Below are positions 1-9,242 of a DNA stretch of 64,000 nt, piece by piece (position 1 is the first letter of the stretch; every line of letters begins with the position of its first letter). The stretch covers positions 19,895 through 83,894 of the forward strand of contig JAFODP010000016.1 of the NCBI GenBank assembly GCA_017380635.1. Direction: 5' to 3'. A program made the translations under genes and the position numbers. The notes beneath the pieces are model-generated. The model worked only from the letters and a program-made list of their open reading frames with translations. It was not told where the DNA came from and ran no database searches. This DNA comes from Bacteroidales bacterium. Lineage in GTDB: Bacteria; Bacteroidota; Bacteroidia; Bacteroidales; UBA1402.

Positions 1-1
1 C

Positions 2-1267
2 GCGCACGGATATGGCATTGCCGTTATTATGGATATTGTTCATTCTCACGCTGTTAAGAACACCGAAGAAGGTCTCGGCTTATTGGATGGCGATCCCGGA
101 CAATATTTTCATATCGACCATCGCAGGGAACATCCGGCTTGGGACTCCTTGTGTTTCAATTACGAAAAGACAGAAGTGCTGCATTTCCTCTTGTCGAATT
201 GCCAATTCTGGATGCAGGAATATCACTTTGATGGATTCCGTTTCGATGGCGTTACCTCGATGTTGTACAAAAGTCATGGTTTGGGCGAATCTTTCAATGG
301 TTACGGTGATTATTTCAATCTAAACCAAGATGGTGATGCCATTTGCTATTTAACCTTGGCCAACAAGCTTATCCACGAAGTGAATCCCAATGCCATCACC
401 ATTGCAGAAGAAGTGAGCGGTATGCCCGGATTGGCTGTCAAATTCAAAGACGGAGGTATCGGTTTCGATTACCGCATGGCTATGGGTATTCCCGACTATT
501 GGATCAAGATCATCAAGGAAAGAAAAGACGAAGACTGGAAACCCGGCGACATCTGGTGGGAACTGACCAATCGTCGCGCCGATGAAAAGACTATCAGTTA
601 TGCCGAAAGTCACGACCAGGCCTTGGTTGGCGATAAAACCATCATTTTCAGACTTATAGATGCCGATATGTATTGGCACATGAATTGTGATGACGATCAT
701 TTTATGGTAAACAGAGGTATTGCCTTGCACAAAATGATACGCTTGCTCACCCTATCTACCATCAATGGCGGTTATCTCAATTTTATGGGCAACGAATTCG
801 GACATCCTGAATGGATAGATTTCCCGCGCGAAGGTAACGGATGGTCGCACAAATATGCTCGTCGTCAGTGGAGCTTGGCCGATAATGGATTTTTGAAGTA
901 CAAATATCTCTATGCTTTCGACAAAGCCATGATTCAGCTTATCAAAAAAGTGAGAGGATTTGCCAATAAAAAGCCCATTCAGCGCTGCGCCAACGATGGC
1001 GACCAAATCTTAGCATTCGAACGCGGCAACCTGCTTTTCGTCTTCAATTTGCATCCACATCAATCATACGAAGGTTATGGCATCATGACGCAAGCCGGTA
1101 AATATCAATGCATTCTGAACAGCGATGCGCCCCAATTTGGCGGTTTTGGCCTTACCGACGACAAAGTGGAACACTTCACCCATAGCGATGAAAATTGCGA
1201 ATTTGGTTTGGAATGGCTGAAGTTGTACATCCCCGCCCGCAGCGCCATGGTTTTCAAAAGATCATAG
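2..1267 (+). CDS. glgB: 1,4-alpha-glucan branching enzyme, 3' part (5' end outside window)
   Basis: The reading frame is open from the first complete codon at position 2, so the gene starts before the window and only the C-terminal 421 residues are seen. The protein is a GH13 glycogen branching enzyme, which makes alpha-1,6 branches in glycogen. The catalytic core is visible: DGFRFDG holds the nucleophile Asp (codon 245-247), AEEVSGMPG holds the acid/base Glu (about 407), and AESHDQA holds the third Asp (614-616). GYLNFMGNEFGHPEW and the C-terminal beta domain resemble the eukaryote-like branch of GlgB common in Bacteroidetes. The gene ends at TAG 1265-1267 and converges on holA across a shared terminator. 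Confidence 0.93.
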   Translation, partial: AHGYGIAVIMDIVHSHAVKNTEEGLGLLDGDPGQYFHIDHRREHPAWDSLCFNYEKTEVLHFLLSNCQFWMQEYHFDGFRFDGVTSMLYKSHGLGESFNGYGDYFNLNQDGDAICYLTLANKLIHEVNPNAITIAEEVSGMPGLAVKFKDGGIGFDYRMAMGIPDYWIKIIKERKDEDWKPGDIWWELTNRRADEKTISYAESHDQALVGDKTIIFRLIDADMYWHMNCDDDHFMVNRGIALHKMIRLLTLSTINGGYLNFMGNEFGHPEWIDFPREGNGWSHKYARRQWSLADNGFLKYKYLYAFDKAMIQLIKKVRGFANKKPIQRCANDGDQILAFERGNLLFVFNLHPHQSYEGYGIMTQAGKYQCILNSDAPQFGGFGLTDDKVEHFTHSDENCEFGLEWLKLYIPARSAMVFKRS

Positions 1268-1300
1268 TTAGGCAAGAAGCAGAAGCTTCATAGAACAAAA

Positions 1301-1332
1301 ACGCCCCAAGAACGATGATGTTTTTGGGGTGT
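1301..1332. terminator. Bidirectional terminator between glgB and holA
   Basis: An eight-pair stem (CGCCCCAA with TTGGGGTG, one G-T pair) is preceded by an A-run and followed by T-rich sequence. It lies between two convergent genes, so it can end transcripts from both sides. Confidence 0.7.
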
Positions 1333-1339
1333 TTCTATT

Positions 1340-2365
1340 TTATGCCAACAAGCGACACAACAATTCGCGCAACAATTCGCCATCGGCTAAGGCCGTCTGT
1401 CTAAAGCCTTTAGATTTGGCATCGTATTCGCGTATCAGCGTAATATTGTCCAAAATTTTTCGTACCGAATAAAACTTGGCGGCGGTTTCATAATCCTTCA
1501 CAAAAAACGCAGCCACGCCCATCGCTTTAGCTGCCGCCGATGTCGATTTATCTGCCAAATATTGATATATCAGCAATTTAGAAAAGAAATCGTACAAAAC
1601 CACCGTCAACAATTGGATGGGATGTTCCTTGGGATTACGGGCATAATATTGCGCAATGCGATGTACCTTGTAAACATCCTTGCGCGTCAAGGCATTGACC
1701 AACTCGAAATTATTGAAATCTTTACTGATACCAATGTGATTCTCAATCACTTCGGGAGTGATATCCGAGCTTTTGCCTTGCAGAACGATGCTCAGTTTGT
1801 CCAATTCCGACGCCACTCTGCTCAAATCGGTTCCCAAGTAATCCACCAACATAGAACAAGCTTTCTGATCGATGCGGAAATGACGTGCTCTCACCTCTTG
1901 TTCTATCCAGGCATGCATTTCGTAATCTCTCACAGCCTTCGACTCGAAAACCACTGCCGTTTGTTCCAATTGGGTAGCCAGTTTTCTGCGCTTATCCAAC
2001 TTTTTACCTTTGTAACAGATAATCAAAATGGTAGTCGGGGTTGGATGTTGGTAATAAACGGCCAAATCTTCTTCCAGATTTTTAATCAACTGCGCTTCTT
2101 TAATGGCAATCACCTGATAGGGCGACATCATCGGATACTGACGGGCTGCCGTAAAAATAGAAGCTGCTCCGCGTTCGAAATCCTTGCCATAATACACCAT
2201 CTGATCGAACTCTTTCTGATCGTCGCTGAGAATATGCGACAAGAGGTAATCGCAGATCATATCGATATAATAAGGCTCCTCTCCCATCAGAAAATAGACG
2301 GGAGCATACTGCGCTTGCTGCGCATCCTGAATAATGGATTGAACTGTATTTACTTTGCTTGCCAT
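1340..2365 (-). CDS. holA: DNA polymerase III delta subunit
   Basis: The 341-residue product is the clamp-loader delta subunit, which opens the beta clamp during DNA replication. The N-terminus (MASKVNTVQSIIQDA, then YFLMGEEPYYID) and the later GKKLDKRRKLA and LGTDLSRVASELDKL segments fit the HolA family, and so does the length. I choose the ATG at 2363-2365 because the 14 residues upstream are non-homologous and overlap the divergent promoter region. A TACTTTTG box (2397-2404 on this strand) lies about 30 bases upstream. The gene faces a divergent small nuclease-fold gene, and it appears to be monocistronic. Confidence 0.9.
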   Translation of the reverse strand: MASKVNTVQSIIQDAQQAQYAPVYFLMGEEPYYIDMICDYLLSHILSDDQKEFDQMVYYGKDFERGAASIFTAARQYPMMSPYQVIAIKEAQLIKNLEEDLAVYYQHPTPTTILIICYKGKKLDKRRKLATQLEQTAVVFESKAVRDYEMHAWIEQEVRARHFRIDQKACSMLVDYLGTDLSRVASELDKLSIVLQGKSSDITPEVIENHIGISKDFNNFELVNALTRKDVYKVHRIAQYYARNPKEHPIQLLTVVLYDFFSKLLIYQYLADKSTSAAAKAMGVAAFFVKDYETAAKFYSVRKILDNITLIREYDAKSKGFRQTALADGELLRELLCRLLA

Positions 2366-2385
2366 AAGGAAAAATGCTACCTTTG
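2354..2385 (+). promoter_or_regulatory. Bacteroidetes-type promoter for the 2409 gene
   Basis: TTTG at 2354-2357 and TACCTTTG at 2378-2385 are separated by 20 bases, matching the Bacteroidetes sigma consensus (TTTG, 19-21 bases, TAnnTTTG). The expected start site lies about 15-18 bases before the ATG at 2409. The promoter overlaps the start of holA. Confidence 0.7.
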
Positions 2386-2396
2386 CGGAGCAGAGA

Positions 2397-2404
2397 CAAA
2401 AGTA
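2397..2404 (-). promoter_or_regulatory. -7 box for holA
   Basis: The minus strand reads TACTTTTG, a match to TAnnTTTG, about 30 bases before the holA ATG. No clear -33 element is seen, so support is moderate. Confidence 0.45.
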
Positions 2405-2408
2405 CAAA

Positions 2409-2858
2409 ATGTTTAGATTAAACCTACCCCCTTACGAATACAAAATCAGAGAGGTCGAGCAAAAAAAGCAGATTTTCGATCCTTTCAGAAGATGTTTTGT
2501 GGCACTCACACCCGAGGAATGGGTAAGGCAACATTTTTGCCACTTTCTATGTCAGGAAAAGCATTTTCCGGCGCAACGCATGGCCAACGAATACGCCATC
2601 AAACTGAATGGTCTTTCGCGCCGCTGTGACACGGTGGTATTCGACAAAAATCTACAAGTTTTGTGTATATGCGAATACAAAGCACCGCAAGTAAACATCA
2701 CCCAAGAGGTTTTCCAACAGATACTGCGATACAATTGGGTTCTGAAAGCCAAATATCTGATTGTCAGCAACGGACTCAAACATTATGCTTGTCGCATCGA
2801 TTACGAAAAGCAGCAAACAATTTTCCTGCAAGATATTCCTGACTTTTCAGAACTATAA
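2409..2858 (+). CDS. HsdR N-terminal-like (PD-(D/E)XK fold) protein
   Basis: The product has 149 residues and resembles the stand-alone 'type I restriction enzyme R protein N-terminal' family common in Bacteroidetes. The segment RRCDTVVFDKNLQVLCICEYKAP has the D...ExK pattern of the PD-(D/E)XK nuclease fold, followed by a helix (EVFQQILRYNWVL). No HsdM, HsdS or motor domain is nearby, so it is not part of a restriction system here. The start ATG at 2409 was chosen because it follows the promoter and begins the conserved MFRLNLPPYEYK segment. Function is unknown; location divergent from holA suggests housekeeping rather than defence. Confidence 0.75.
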   Translation: MFRLNLPPYEYKIREVEQKKQIFDPFRRCFVALTPEEWVRQHFCHFLCQEKHFPAQRMANEYAIKLNGLSRRCDTVVFDKNLQVLCICEYKAPQVNITQEVFQQILRYNWVLKAKYLIVSNGLKHYACRIDYEKQQTIFLQDIPDFSEL

Positions 2859-2863
2859 AAAAA

Positions 2864-2891
2864 GAGGGCTCGTCATCACAACGAAGCCCTC
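2864..2891. terminator. Bidirectional terminator
   Basis: GAGGGCT (2864-2870) pairs with AGCCCTC (2885-2891). A-run before and T-run after the stem allow it to serve both the 2409 gene and the long minus-strand Bat operon. Confidence 0.75.
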
Positions 2892-2915
2892 TACTCTTTT
2901 TACAAACAATTTGAA

Positions 2916-3170
2916 TTATTTGCTCTTTTCGATGATTTCCAAAGCCATATCCAAAATGGTTGTATCATCCAATTGAACAATACCACCTTCAGGACCCGGT
3001 TCTACGTGTACACCACAAGATTTTCCTTCGCCTTGGTAGTTGCGACCACCGAAATAGTTTCTAACTGTGTCAACTGAAATACCGAGTCTATCTGCAATTA
3101 ATTGAGATGACCCGGTGGGCAGACTGTCTTTGATTCGACGTAACTCGTTGAAAGTGATAGTTTTTGTCAT
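2916..3170 (-). CDS. Small HTH DNA-binding protein
   Basis: The 84-residue protein has a helix-turn-helix-like segment (SQLIADRLGISVDTVRNYFGG, residues about 22-42). A Gly-rich stretch and an acidic C-terminal helix follow. It resembles short 'DNA-binding protein' families of Bacteroidetes; no regulated target can be read from the sequence. It is the last gene in the minus-strand run after PAP2, 30 bases downstream of that gene, so it may be in the same transcript or have its own promoter in the gap. A bidirectional terminator follows. Confidence 0.7.
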   Translation of the reverse strand: MTKTITFNELRRIKDSLPTGSSQLIADRLGISVDTVRNYFGGRNYQGEGKSCGVHVEPGPEGGIVQLDDTTILDMALEIIEKSK

Positions 3171-3200
3171 GATTGTAATATTTACAGTTAATAGTTGTTG

Positions 3201-3893
3201 TTAGTAGATATAATAAGCAGCCATGGATAGACTGATTAAAATCGTTGCTAAGATAATCAATAAGATGCAAATATCCCGCTTTTTATACAAAGATTTCGTG
3301 TATTGATAGCGATTAATATTATAAACTGCCGTTTCTCTGGAACTTATATAGATATAAAGTTGATAAAAAGCCCACGCAGACAGCATTCCGAACACAGCTC
3401 CGGCCATCAAATCGCTAGGAAAATGCACTGCCAGATACAAACGGGAGAAGCTTACCAACAAAGCCCAGGCAAAAATACTGAGACTATAGACTTTATGCTT
3501 GAACAACAAAGCCGTAAAACATGCAAAAGCAAAAACATTGGCAGCATGATTCGACAAAAATCCGTAGTTTCCGCCCCTATAGCCATTCACCGTTTCCAAA
3601 TGCGGAATCAAAAGCATATCGTGTGTCGGACGAGGACGACCTACCAAAGGCTTAATAATTTCGGCAGCCACCTGATCGACAAAAACGAACATCAGAATCA
3701 AACTGGCCATAATCCACAGCGATTCTATTTTCTTATTTCTGACAAGTACGACTATCAGCGCGATCGCGGCGGGCGCCCAAACTGCCGTTTCAGAAATCAA
3801 CCAAAAAAAATGATCTCCGAACGAACTATGCCAAGTATTGACAGCGCTTACAACGGCCCTATCCCACGCAACTATGTTATCAATAAACTGCAT
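3201..3893 (-). CDS. PAP2-family membrane phosphatase
   Basis: The 230-residue integral membrane protein carries the three PAP2 motifs: KPLVGRPRP, a variant of the second motif (FLSNHAAN, where PSGH is usual) with the catalytic His, and SRLYLAVHFPSDLMAG with the second His and Asp. Several hydrophobic helices surround them. The family dephosphorylates lipid pyrophosphates, for example undecaprenyl pyrophosphate, or lipid A. The substrate here is not evident. It starts one base after batE and is co-transcribed with the Bat operon. Confidence 0.9.
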   Translation of the reverse strand: MQFIDNIVAWDRAVVSAVNTWHSSFGDHFFWLISETAVWAPAAIALIVVLVRNKKIESLWIMASLILMFVFVDQVAAEIIKPLVGRPRPTHDMLLIPHLETVNGYRGGNYGFLSNHAANVFAFACFTALLFKHKVYSLSIFAWALLVSFSRLYLAVHFPSDLMAGAVFGMLSAWAFYQLYIYISSRETAVYNINRYQYTKSLYKKRDICILLIILATILISLSMAAYYIY

Positions 3894-3894
3894 A

Positions 3895-4668
3895 TCAAAT
3901 AATTTCTATACAAGATTCCGGCATCCAACCCACATTACCATCGGCCAATTCGATTTCCACCCAAGCTCCCAAACGGCTTTTGATACGAACTTTCGTTCCT
4001 TCGTGCAAAAGAAACAAATCGGTTCCGCTTTGGTCGGGAGAGCTTTTCACCGTCACCGTCGGCGCAAATACGATGGCCTTATCAGGATGTTGATACGCTT
4101 TGTACAAGGCTCCGGCATTGACGAGGCTAAAAATAGTAAATACCACCGAAATAATACCAAGTGAAAAAGAAAGTTTTTTAAGCAAACGTCGCTTAGTAAA
4201 GAAGTACAGCGCCAAACAAAGCACGAAAATAGCAAAGCCAGCCAAGCTGATGGCGGCCCAAGCATTGGAACTGCAGCATCTTTGAATTTGTTTATACCAG
4301 CGAACAAAGAGAATTTCTCCCAAAGGCTGAATTTTATCCACCACATGAGCCTGACACAATTCCAAGTTGAATTGCAAATCGGGATCGCGAGGATTCAAGA
4401 GCATGGCTCTTTCATAATACAGTATGGCTTTAGGATAATTTGCGGCTTTGTAATAGGCATTTCCCAGATTGTAATACAATTGATACGACTGTCCTTGAGA
4501 TGCCAAGACATCTTCGTAATAAGCAGCGGAAATATCATATTTACCTTCTGCATAGGCCTGAGCGGCACGCTGCAATAATGTATCGGCCGACAGTTGTTCC
4601 TGTGCATTTATCCAAGTACAAGCAATCAAAGCAAGTACGAAACTTATGATGGTCTTTTTCATATTCAT
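3895..4668 (-). CDS. batE: BatE, TPR and SH3-domain protein
   Basis: The 257-residue protein starts with a signal peptide (ending near INAQ). Tetratricopeptide repeats follow (LYYNLGNAYYKAANYPKAILYYERA, about residues 28-110), then a transmembrane pair (about 135-190) and a C-terminal bacterial SH3 domain (VTVKSSPDQSGTDLFLLHEGTKVRI). This layout is typical of BatE in Bacteroidetes aerotolerance operons. The start overlaps the batD stop as TAATG; an internal Met two codons later is an alternative. It probably acts as a periplasm-facing scaffold in the Bat membrane complex. Confidence 0.9.
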   Translation of the reverse strand: MNMKKTIISFVLALIACTWINAQEQLSADTLLQRAAQAYAEGKYDISAAYYEDVLASQGQSYQLYYNLGNAYYKAANYPKAILYYERAMLLNPRDPDLQFNLELCQAHVVDKIQPLGEILFVRWYKQIQRCCSSNAWAAISLAGFAIFVLCLALYFFTKRRLLKKLSFSLGIISVVFTIFSLVNAGALYKAYQHPDKAIVFAPTVTVKSSPDQSGTDLFLLHEGTKVRIKSRLGAWVEIELADGNVGWMPESCIEII

Positions 4669-6512
4669 TATTTTTTAATGGTGCTTTCCATTTTATCCAT
4701 CACATCGGTGGTCTTGGCATACAAATCGTCCATGGTTTGATTGGCCTGACCCGGTGCATATTGTTCAAATTCACAGATTTCCAGAATATCCATATAAGCC
4801 TTGCGGACTTCTTCGCTCACCTGACAACGAGCCAGTTCAGCATCTACATTATCTTTAGACAATGCCGACAGCGGAATATTCAACTTATCGCTGGTATAGC
4901 CCCACAAAGCTTTCAGCACTTCTTCGTAGAAATGAGCGCGATCGTTCTGCTTCAGGTAGCCGGCAGCGCGTTTAAGACGCTTCACAGCCACTTTATTTGC
5001 CTTACGCGTACGTTGTCTTACCAAGTCGGCATTGGCTTTGATCTGCTTGCGATACAAGAGCAAAATCACCACAAACAGGCAGAAAGGCAAGATGAAAGCC
5101 CAAGGGAACCAAGCCGCGGCATAAATATATACCGGACTGGGTTTCAACGACAAATCGCCTGTTTTGATATAACGGATATCCTGTCCCAACACTCTTACAT
5201 TTTCCTTAGCTGCTGTATAATTACCCGAAATCATAGCCGACTCTGCATTATCAGATCGGGCCACATCCAAATGATAGGCTTCGCTGCGCAGCGTTTTGTA
5301 AGATTTGCTTTCCAAGTCGAAATAAGAAACTTCCACCGCGGGAATATCAAATTGTCCGGCATAACGAGGAATCACCAGATATTCAATGGTTTTGCTTCCA
5401 GAAACGCCTTTTGTAGTTGTTTTGAACTGATTGTTCGCCTTAGGATCGTAAACGTCAAAATCGGCGGGAAATTTGATATCGGGCGTTTTCAACATCTTCA
5501 TGTTACCATTACCCTTCAGCGTCAAAGTCAGCGTGAGGGCTTCGTCGGCTTTCAAAGAAGTGGCAGAAATGGAAGAAGTCATGCTGAGACTGCCGGAGAA
5601 TGGATGGAAGGAGGCCGGTTTACCAAAAGGAAAGGCTTCAACCTGTATGCTGATAGGATTGGACGTAAGTGTTTTGTTTACATCCTGATAGGTGTCGAAA
5701 AAGTCATCGAAGATGCTGCGGGAACGACCGGCTTGGTTGCGAACTCTCACCACCACATCGAAAGAACCCGACTCGATGTTGAGCGTTCCTTGTTGCTGCG
5801 GGAAAAGCACATTCTGCTTTAAGACAACCGTGCGATAATTCAGCCCTTTATAATTTTCCATATCCCATTGAGCTTCGGCCGGAGCTTCAATTTCCTGTAC
5901 CATAAAACCTTTGTACTCAGGAAATTTCACGTTACTCAAACCAGCCACATCCAAACGAGTATAGAGTTTGTAGGTCAACACGATGGCTTCTTGTTCATAA
6001 ACCTTGGTTTTAGAAGCTATTGCCCTGATAAAGAGGTTCTCAGATGACAATGCAGTCGACGAAGCCGATTGCGAAGACGCTGCGCCAGACGATTGTGATT
6101 GATTGTTCGCAGGATTATCCTGTGGCAAAACCGTAATACTAAGCGTATTGGAGCTTATTTTATCTTTTTTCAAAGTAGCGCTTGCAGCCGGAATGGTAAA
6201 GGTGCCTTCCTTTTTAGGAGCCAAGTAATAAGTATAACGACGTTCTACACTCGAAGTACGTTTTCCTTGAATGATTTGCGTAGAAGACGACACCGAAGTG
6301 GATGGCCCGAACAAAACCTCAAAATCCTCAAATTCCGGAGCACGGAAATCCTTGGGATCCATATTGGCAAACACATAACTCAACTGAAACTGCTGACCCA
6401 TCACCACTTTCGAAGGTGCTTCCGCTCTGAAGGACGCCTCTTGAGCCTTGAGCGACCAGGCCGACATTAGGAGCAAACAAAGCCCCATTATGCTAATTTT
6501 TCTATTCATCAT
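4668..6512 (-). CDS. batD: BatD, oxygen-tolerance membrane protein
   Basis: The product of about 614 residues has a signal peptide ending at LKAQ and repeated Ig-like beta domains. A single transmembrane helix lies near residue 470 (WAFILPFCLFVVILLLY), followed by a cytoplasmic helical tail. This is the BatD family, linked to survival under oxygen in Bacteroides. The furthest in-frame upstream start is a TTG inside batC. I prefer the ATG at 6510-6512, which overlaps the batC stop as TAATG, with a second ATG directly after it. The gene sits between batC and batE. Confidence 0.9.
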   Translation of the reverse strand: MMNRKISIMGLCLLLMSAWSLKAQEASFRAEAPSKVVMGQQFQLSYVFANMDPKDFRAPEFEDFEVLFGPSTSVSSSTQIIQGKRTSSVERRYTYYLAPKKEGTFTIPAASATLKKDKISSNTLSITVLPQDNPANNQSQSSGAASSQSASSTALSSENLFIRAIASKTKVYEQEAIVLTYKLYTRLDVAGLSNVKFPEYKGFMVQEIEAPAEAQWDMENYKGLNYRTVVLKQNVLFPQQQGTLNIESGSFDVVVRVRNQAGRSRSIFDDFFDTYQDVNKTLTSNPISIQVEAFPFGKPASFHPFSGSLSMTSSISATSLKADEALTLTLTLKGNGNMKMLKTPDIKFPADFDVYDPKANNQFKTTTKGVSGSKTIEYLVIPRYAGQFDIPAVEVSYFDLESKSYKTLRSEAYHLDVARSDNAESAMISGNYTAAKENVRVLGQDIRYIKTGDLSLKPSPVYIYAAAWFPWAFILPFCLFVVILLLYRKQIKANADLVRQRTRKANKVAVKRLKRAAGYLKQNDRAHFYEEVLKALWGYTSDKLNIPLSALSKDNVDAELARCQVSEEVRKAYMDILEICEFEQYAPGQANQTMDDLYAKTTDVMDKMESTIKK

Positions 6513-7231
6513 TACCAATCTTTATCTGTTTTTCTGCTCTGCGATTGTTGCATCTGCAGTTCTTTCACTTTTTCCTGTACTTCTTCTTCGTCTTGCATCA
6601 AAGCATCCAGCAATTGTTGTGCCTGTTCCTTGCTAAGTTGTTCATGCGCATCCTCGGGCTGTTGTTGTTCCTGCTGTTGCTGATTTTGCTGTTGCTCTTG
6701 TTCTTGAGGCTGTTGTTGCTGCTCTTGTTGCTGTTCTTGCTCTTGCTGATCTTCCTGTTGTTCCTGCTCCTGATTTTGTTGTTGCTCTTGCTGCTGTTTG
6801 AGCAAAGCTTGCGCCAAAGCCAGGTTGTAACGGGTTTCATCATCAGAAGGACGTTTGATCAAAGATTGTTTGTAGGCCTCGATGGCATGCGCATAATCTT
6901 GAGCCTGCATCAACACATTGCCAATATTATGATAAGCATCTGCCTGACGTTCAGGATGTTCTTCGTCGGCAACCTGCTTTTGATATTGTTCCAAAGCTTC
7001 TTGGGCCTTCTGCTGACGATAAAGCGCATTTCCCAGATTCATGCTCGACTGAGGAGAATTGGGATTCACTTCCAGCGCCTTGCGATAGGCAATTTCTGCT
7101 TCGGTATATTGCTCATTTTCATAAAGTTTATTTCCATCTCTAATCTGCTTGCGCTCCGCCTTCTGCGCCGAAAGCGTCAAGGAGAATAATAAAGCAAAAG
7201 CGAAGACGATATATTTATTCATACACTTCAT
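6512..7231 (-). CDS. batC: BatC, TPR protein with Gln/Glu-rich region
   Basis: The 239-residue protein has a signal peptide (ending near LSAQ) and three TPR units (about residues 30-150). A long low-complexity tract made almost only of Gln and Glu follows (about 151-200), then a charged C-terminal helix. BatC proteins of Bacteroidetes carry this kind of tail. The DNA of the tract is a run of CAA, CAG and GAG codons and so is prone to slippage. It starts one base after batB and its stop overlaps batD. A later Met (MNKY, 7222) is an alternative start. Confidence 0.88.
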   Translation of the reverse strand: MKCMNKYIVFAFALLFSLTLSAQKAERKQIRDGNKLYENEQYTEAEIAYRKALEVNPNSPQSSMNLGNALYRQQKAQEALEQYQKQVADEEHPERQADAYHNIGNVLMQAQDYAHAIEAYKQSLIKRPSDDETRYNLALAQALLKQQQEQQQNQEQEQQEDQQEQEQQQEQQQQPQEQEQQQNQQQQEQQQPEDAHEQLSKEQAQQLLDALMQDEEEVQEKVKELQMQQSQSRKTDKDW

Positions 7232-7232
7232 A

Positions 7233-8249
7233 TCAAAATAATTTGATGTTTTTCAACTTGTTGTTGCGGGCTTCCATGATAAACATATCTATCAGCAAAA
7301 TAGCCAACAAAACCCAAGCCAAGGACGGAAACTGATCGTCGTATTCGGTATATACCGTCGTTTCGATGTCGGCTTGATTCATCTTACCAAGTTCCTGCAA
7401 CAAGACTTTCAAAGCCGCATTGGAATTGTCGCTACGCACATAGATACCACCACCGGCCTGCGCAATCTGCTGACACATTTCTTCGTTCAACTTACTGATA
7501 ACCACGTTACCATCCTTATCTTTATGAAAATCGTTCGGACGACCGCTGGGAATGGGCGCACCTTTGGGCAAACCCATACCGATAACATGCACGCGCACAC
7601 CTTGTTCCAAACAAGCTTTAGCCTTGGCCAAAGCATCATCTTCGTGGTTTTCACCATCCGTAATGACGATAATCGCACGATCGGCATCGGTCTTGGCACC
7701 AAAAGAACGCATCGCCAAATCCAGAGCTGTACCGATAGCCGTACCTTGCACGGGCACCAAGTCGGTAGAAATGGTATTCAGAAACATCTTGGCCGACACA
7801 TAATCGGCAGTGATAGGCAATTGGGTAAAGGCGCCGCCGGCAAAAACAATCAGACCAATTTTATCATCAGAAAGTTCGTCTATCAGTTTTGATAAAGTCT
7901 GCTTAGATTTTTCCATACGACTAGGCGCGATATCCTGGGCATTCATCGAACGAGAAACGTCCAAAGCAATCATCAGTTCACTACCCTGTCGTTTGATTTT
8001 TTCCAACTTAGAACCAAACTGAGGACCGGCCAACATAAAGATACACAAGCTCAAAGCCATCAGTTGCAAAACGATATGCCAAACACGACGCGCCGGAGAA
8101 ATCATCGGCATCAAAGAGGCCATCAACTGTGGATTGCCGTAGTGCTTCAGTTGTCTTTTCTGCACGGAATTACGATACAGATACAGAAGCAACAAAAGCG
8201 GTATCAACAGCAGAAGATATAAATAATATGGTTGTTCAAATCTAAACAT
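7233..8249 (-). CDS. batB: BatB, von Willebrand factor A domain protein
   Basis: This 338-residue membrane protein has N-terminal hydrophobic helices (LYLLLLIPLLLLLYLY and a second near residue 60). A VWA domain follows with the metal-binding DVSRSMNAQD (MIDAS DxSxS) and a conserved ITDGENHED motif, and a C-terminal membrane helix closes the protein. It pairs with BatA in the Bat complex, whose VWA domains bind partners or divalent metal in the periplasm. It follows batA by ten bases and precedes batC by one. Confidence 0.92.
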   Translation of the reverse strand: MFRFEQPYYLYLLLLIPLLLLLYLYRNSVQKRQLKHYGNPQLMASLMPMISPARRVWHIVLQLMALSLCIFMLAGPQFGSKLEKIKRQGSELMIALDVSRSMNAQDIAPSRMEKSKQTLSKLIDELSDDKIGLIVFAGGAFTQLPITADYVSAKMFLNTISTDLVPVQGTAIGTALDLAMRSFGAKTDADRAIIVITDGENHEDDALAKAKACLEQGVRVHVIGMGLPKGAPIPSGRPNDFHKDKDGNVVISKLNEEMCQQIAQAGGGIYVRSDNSNAALKVLLQELGKMNQADIETTVYTEYDDQFPSLAWVLLAILLIDMFIMEARNNKLKNIKLF

Positions 8250-8259
8250 AAGCTAGGAT

Positions 8260-9240
8260 TTAAGGCAAACTACGGATAATCTGACGAAGCATGATTTCTA
8301 TCAACAAAAGCAGGAAAGCCGCCAGGGCAAAAGGACGAAACTCTTCTTGACGCTTGCTGTATTCTCTCACCTGCATTTTGGTCTTTTCCAATTGGTCGAT
8401 TTCCTGATAGATACCGGCCAAAGTGGCATTGTCGGTGGCACGGAAATATACACCGCCCGTAAGAGACGCAATCTGTTTCAAAGGTTCTTCGTCGATATTC
8501 ACTTCAACATTCTGATACACCACGCCATTGGCCGTCTGGAAAGGATAAGGTGCCTTGCCTTTTTTACCGACACCAATCGTATAAACCCTGATTCCAAATG
8601 TTTTAGCCAATTCTGCAGCTGTCAAGGGATCGATATCGCCACGGTTGTTGGTACCATCAGTCAGCAGAATAATCACTTTTGATTTGGCTTGGGAATCTTT
8701 CACACGACTCACCGCATTGGCCAAACCCAGACCGATAGCTGTACCGTCTTCTATCATACCACATTGAATACTGCCGAAGAGATTCATCAAAACCGCATGA
8801 TCGGTGGTAAGAGGACATTGGGTAAAGCTTTCGCCTGCAAACAAAACCAAGCCAATATTGTCGTTATGACGATCGGCCACAAAAGAACTGGCAATGCTTT
8901 TAGCAGCCTCCAAACGATTGGGTTTCAAGTCTTCCGCCAACATTGATGTAGAAATATCCAAAGCCACCACGATATCAATACCTTCGGTGGAAGTATTCTG
9001 CCAGGAATCTACCGACTGCGGACGCGCCAAAACAACTACCACCAGCGAAAACACCAAACAACGCAATACAAAAGGCAAATGCTGGCATCTTTGTTTCCAG
9101 GTTTTAGGCATCTGCTTGAAGGCAAAGGTGTTGGACACCTGCAAACTAGCATATCGTTGTTTTCGCTTCAAAACATACCAAAGAATGGCCGGAATGAGCA
9201 AAAGCAACAACAGAAAATAATATGGATGTGCAAAAGTCAT
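8260..9240 (-). CDS. batA: BatA, von Willebrand factor A domain protein
   Basis: The 326-residue product has two N-terminal membrane helices and a VWA domain with MIDAS motif DISTSMLAEDLKPNR and LLTDGTNNRGDIDP, then a final membrane helix (FALAAFLLLLIEIML). It is the BatA paralogue of BatB and is expected to form a membrane complex with it under the control of the MoxR ATPase. The gene begins two bases after the upstream membrane protein gene, which suggests translational coupling. Confidence 0.92.
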   Translation of the reverse strand: MTFAHPYYFLLLLLLIPAILWYVLKRKQRYASLQVSNTFAFKQMPKTWKQRCQHLPFVLRCLVFSLVVVVLARPQSVDSWQNTSTEGIDIVVALDISTSMLAEDLKPNRLEAAKSIASSFVADRHNDNIGLVLFAGESFTQCPLTTDHAVLMNLFGSIQCGMIEDGTAIGLGLANAVSRVKDSQAKSKVIILLTDGTNNRGDIDPLTAAELAKTFGIRVYTIGVGKKGKAPYPFQTANGVVYQNVEVNIDEEPLKQIASLTGGVYFRATDNATLAGIYQEIDQLEKTKMQVREYSKRQEEFRPFALAAFLLLLIEIMLRQIIRSLP

Positions 9241-9242
9241 GA

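Noticed and set aside
2409..2858. A restriction-modification system because of the HsdR-like domain
   Set aside because: No methylase, specificity subunit or helicase is near, and the gene is a stand-alone family beside holA.
6545..7189. A plus-strand frame rich in Leu opposite batC
   Set aside because: The poly-Leu stretch is the complement of the CAG/CAA tract of BatC.
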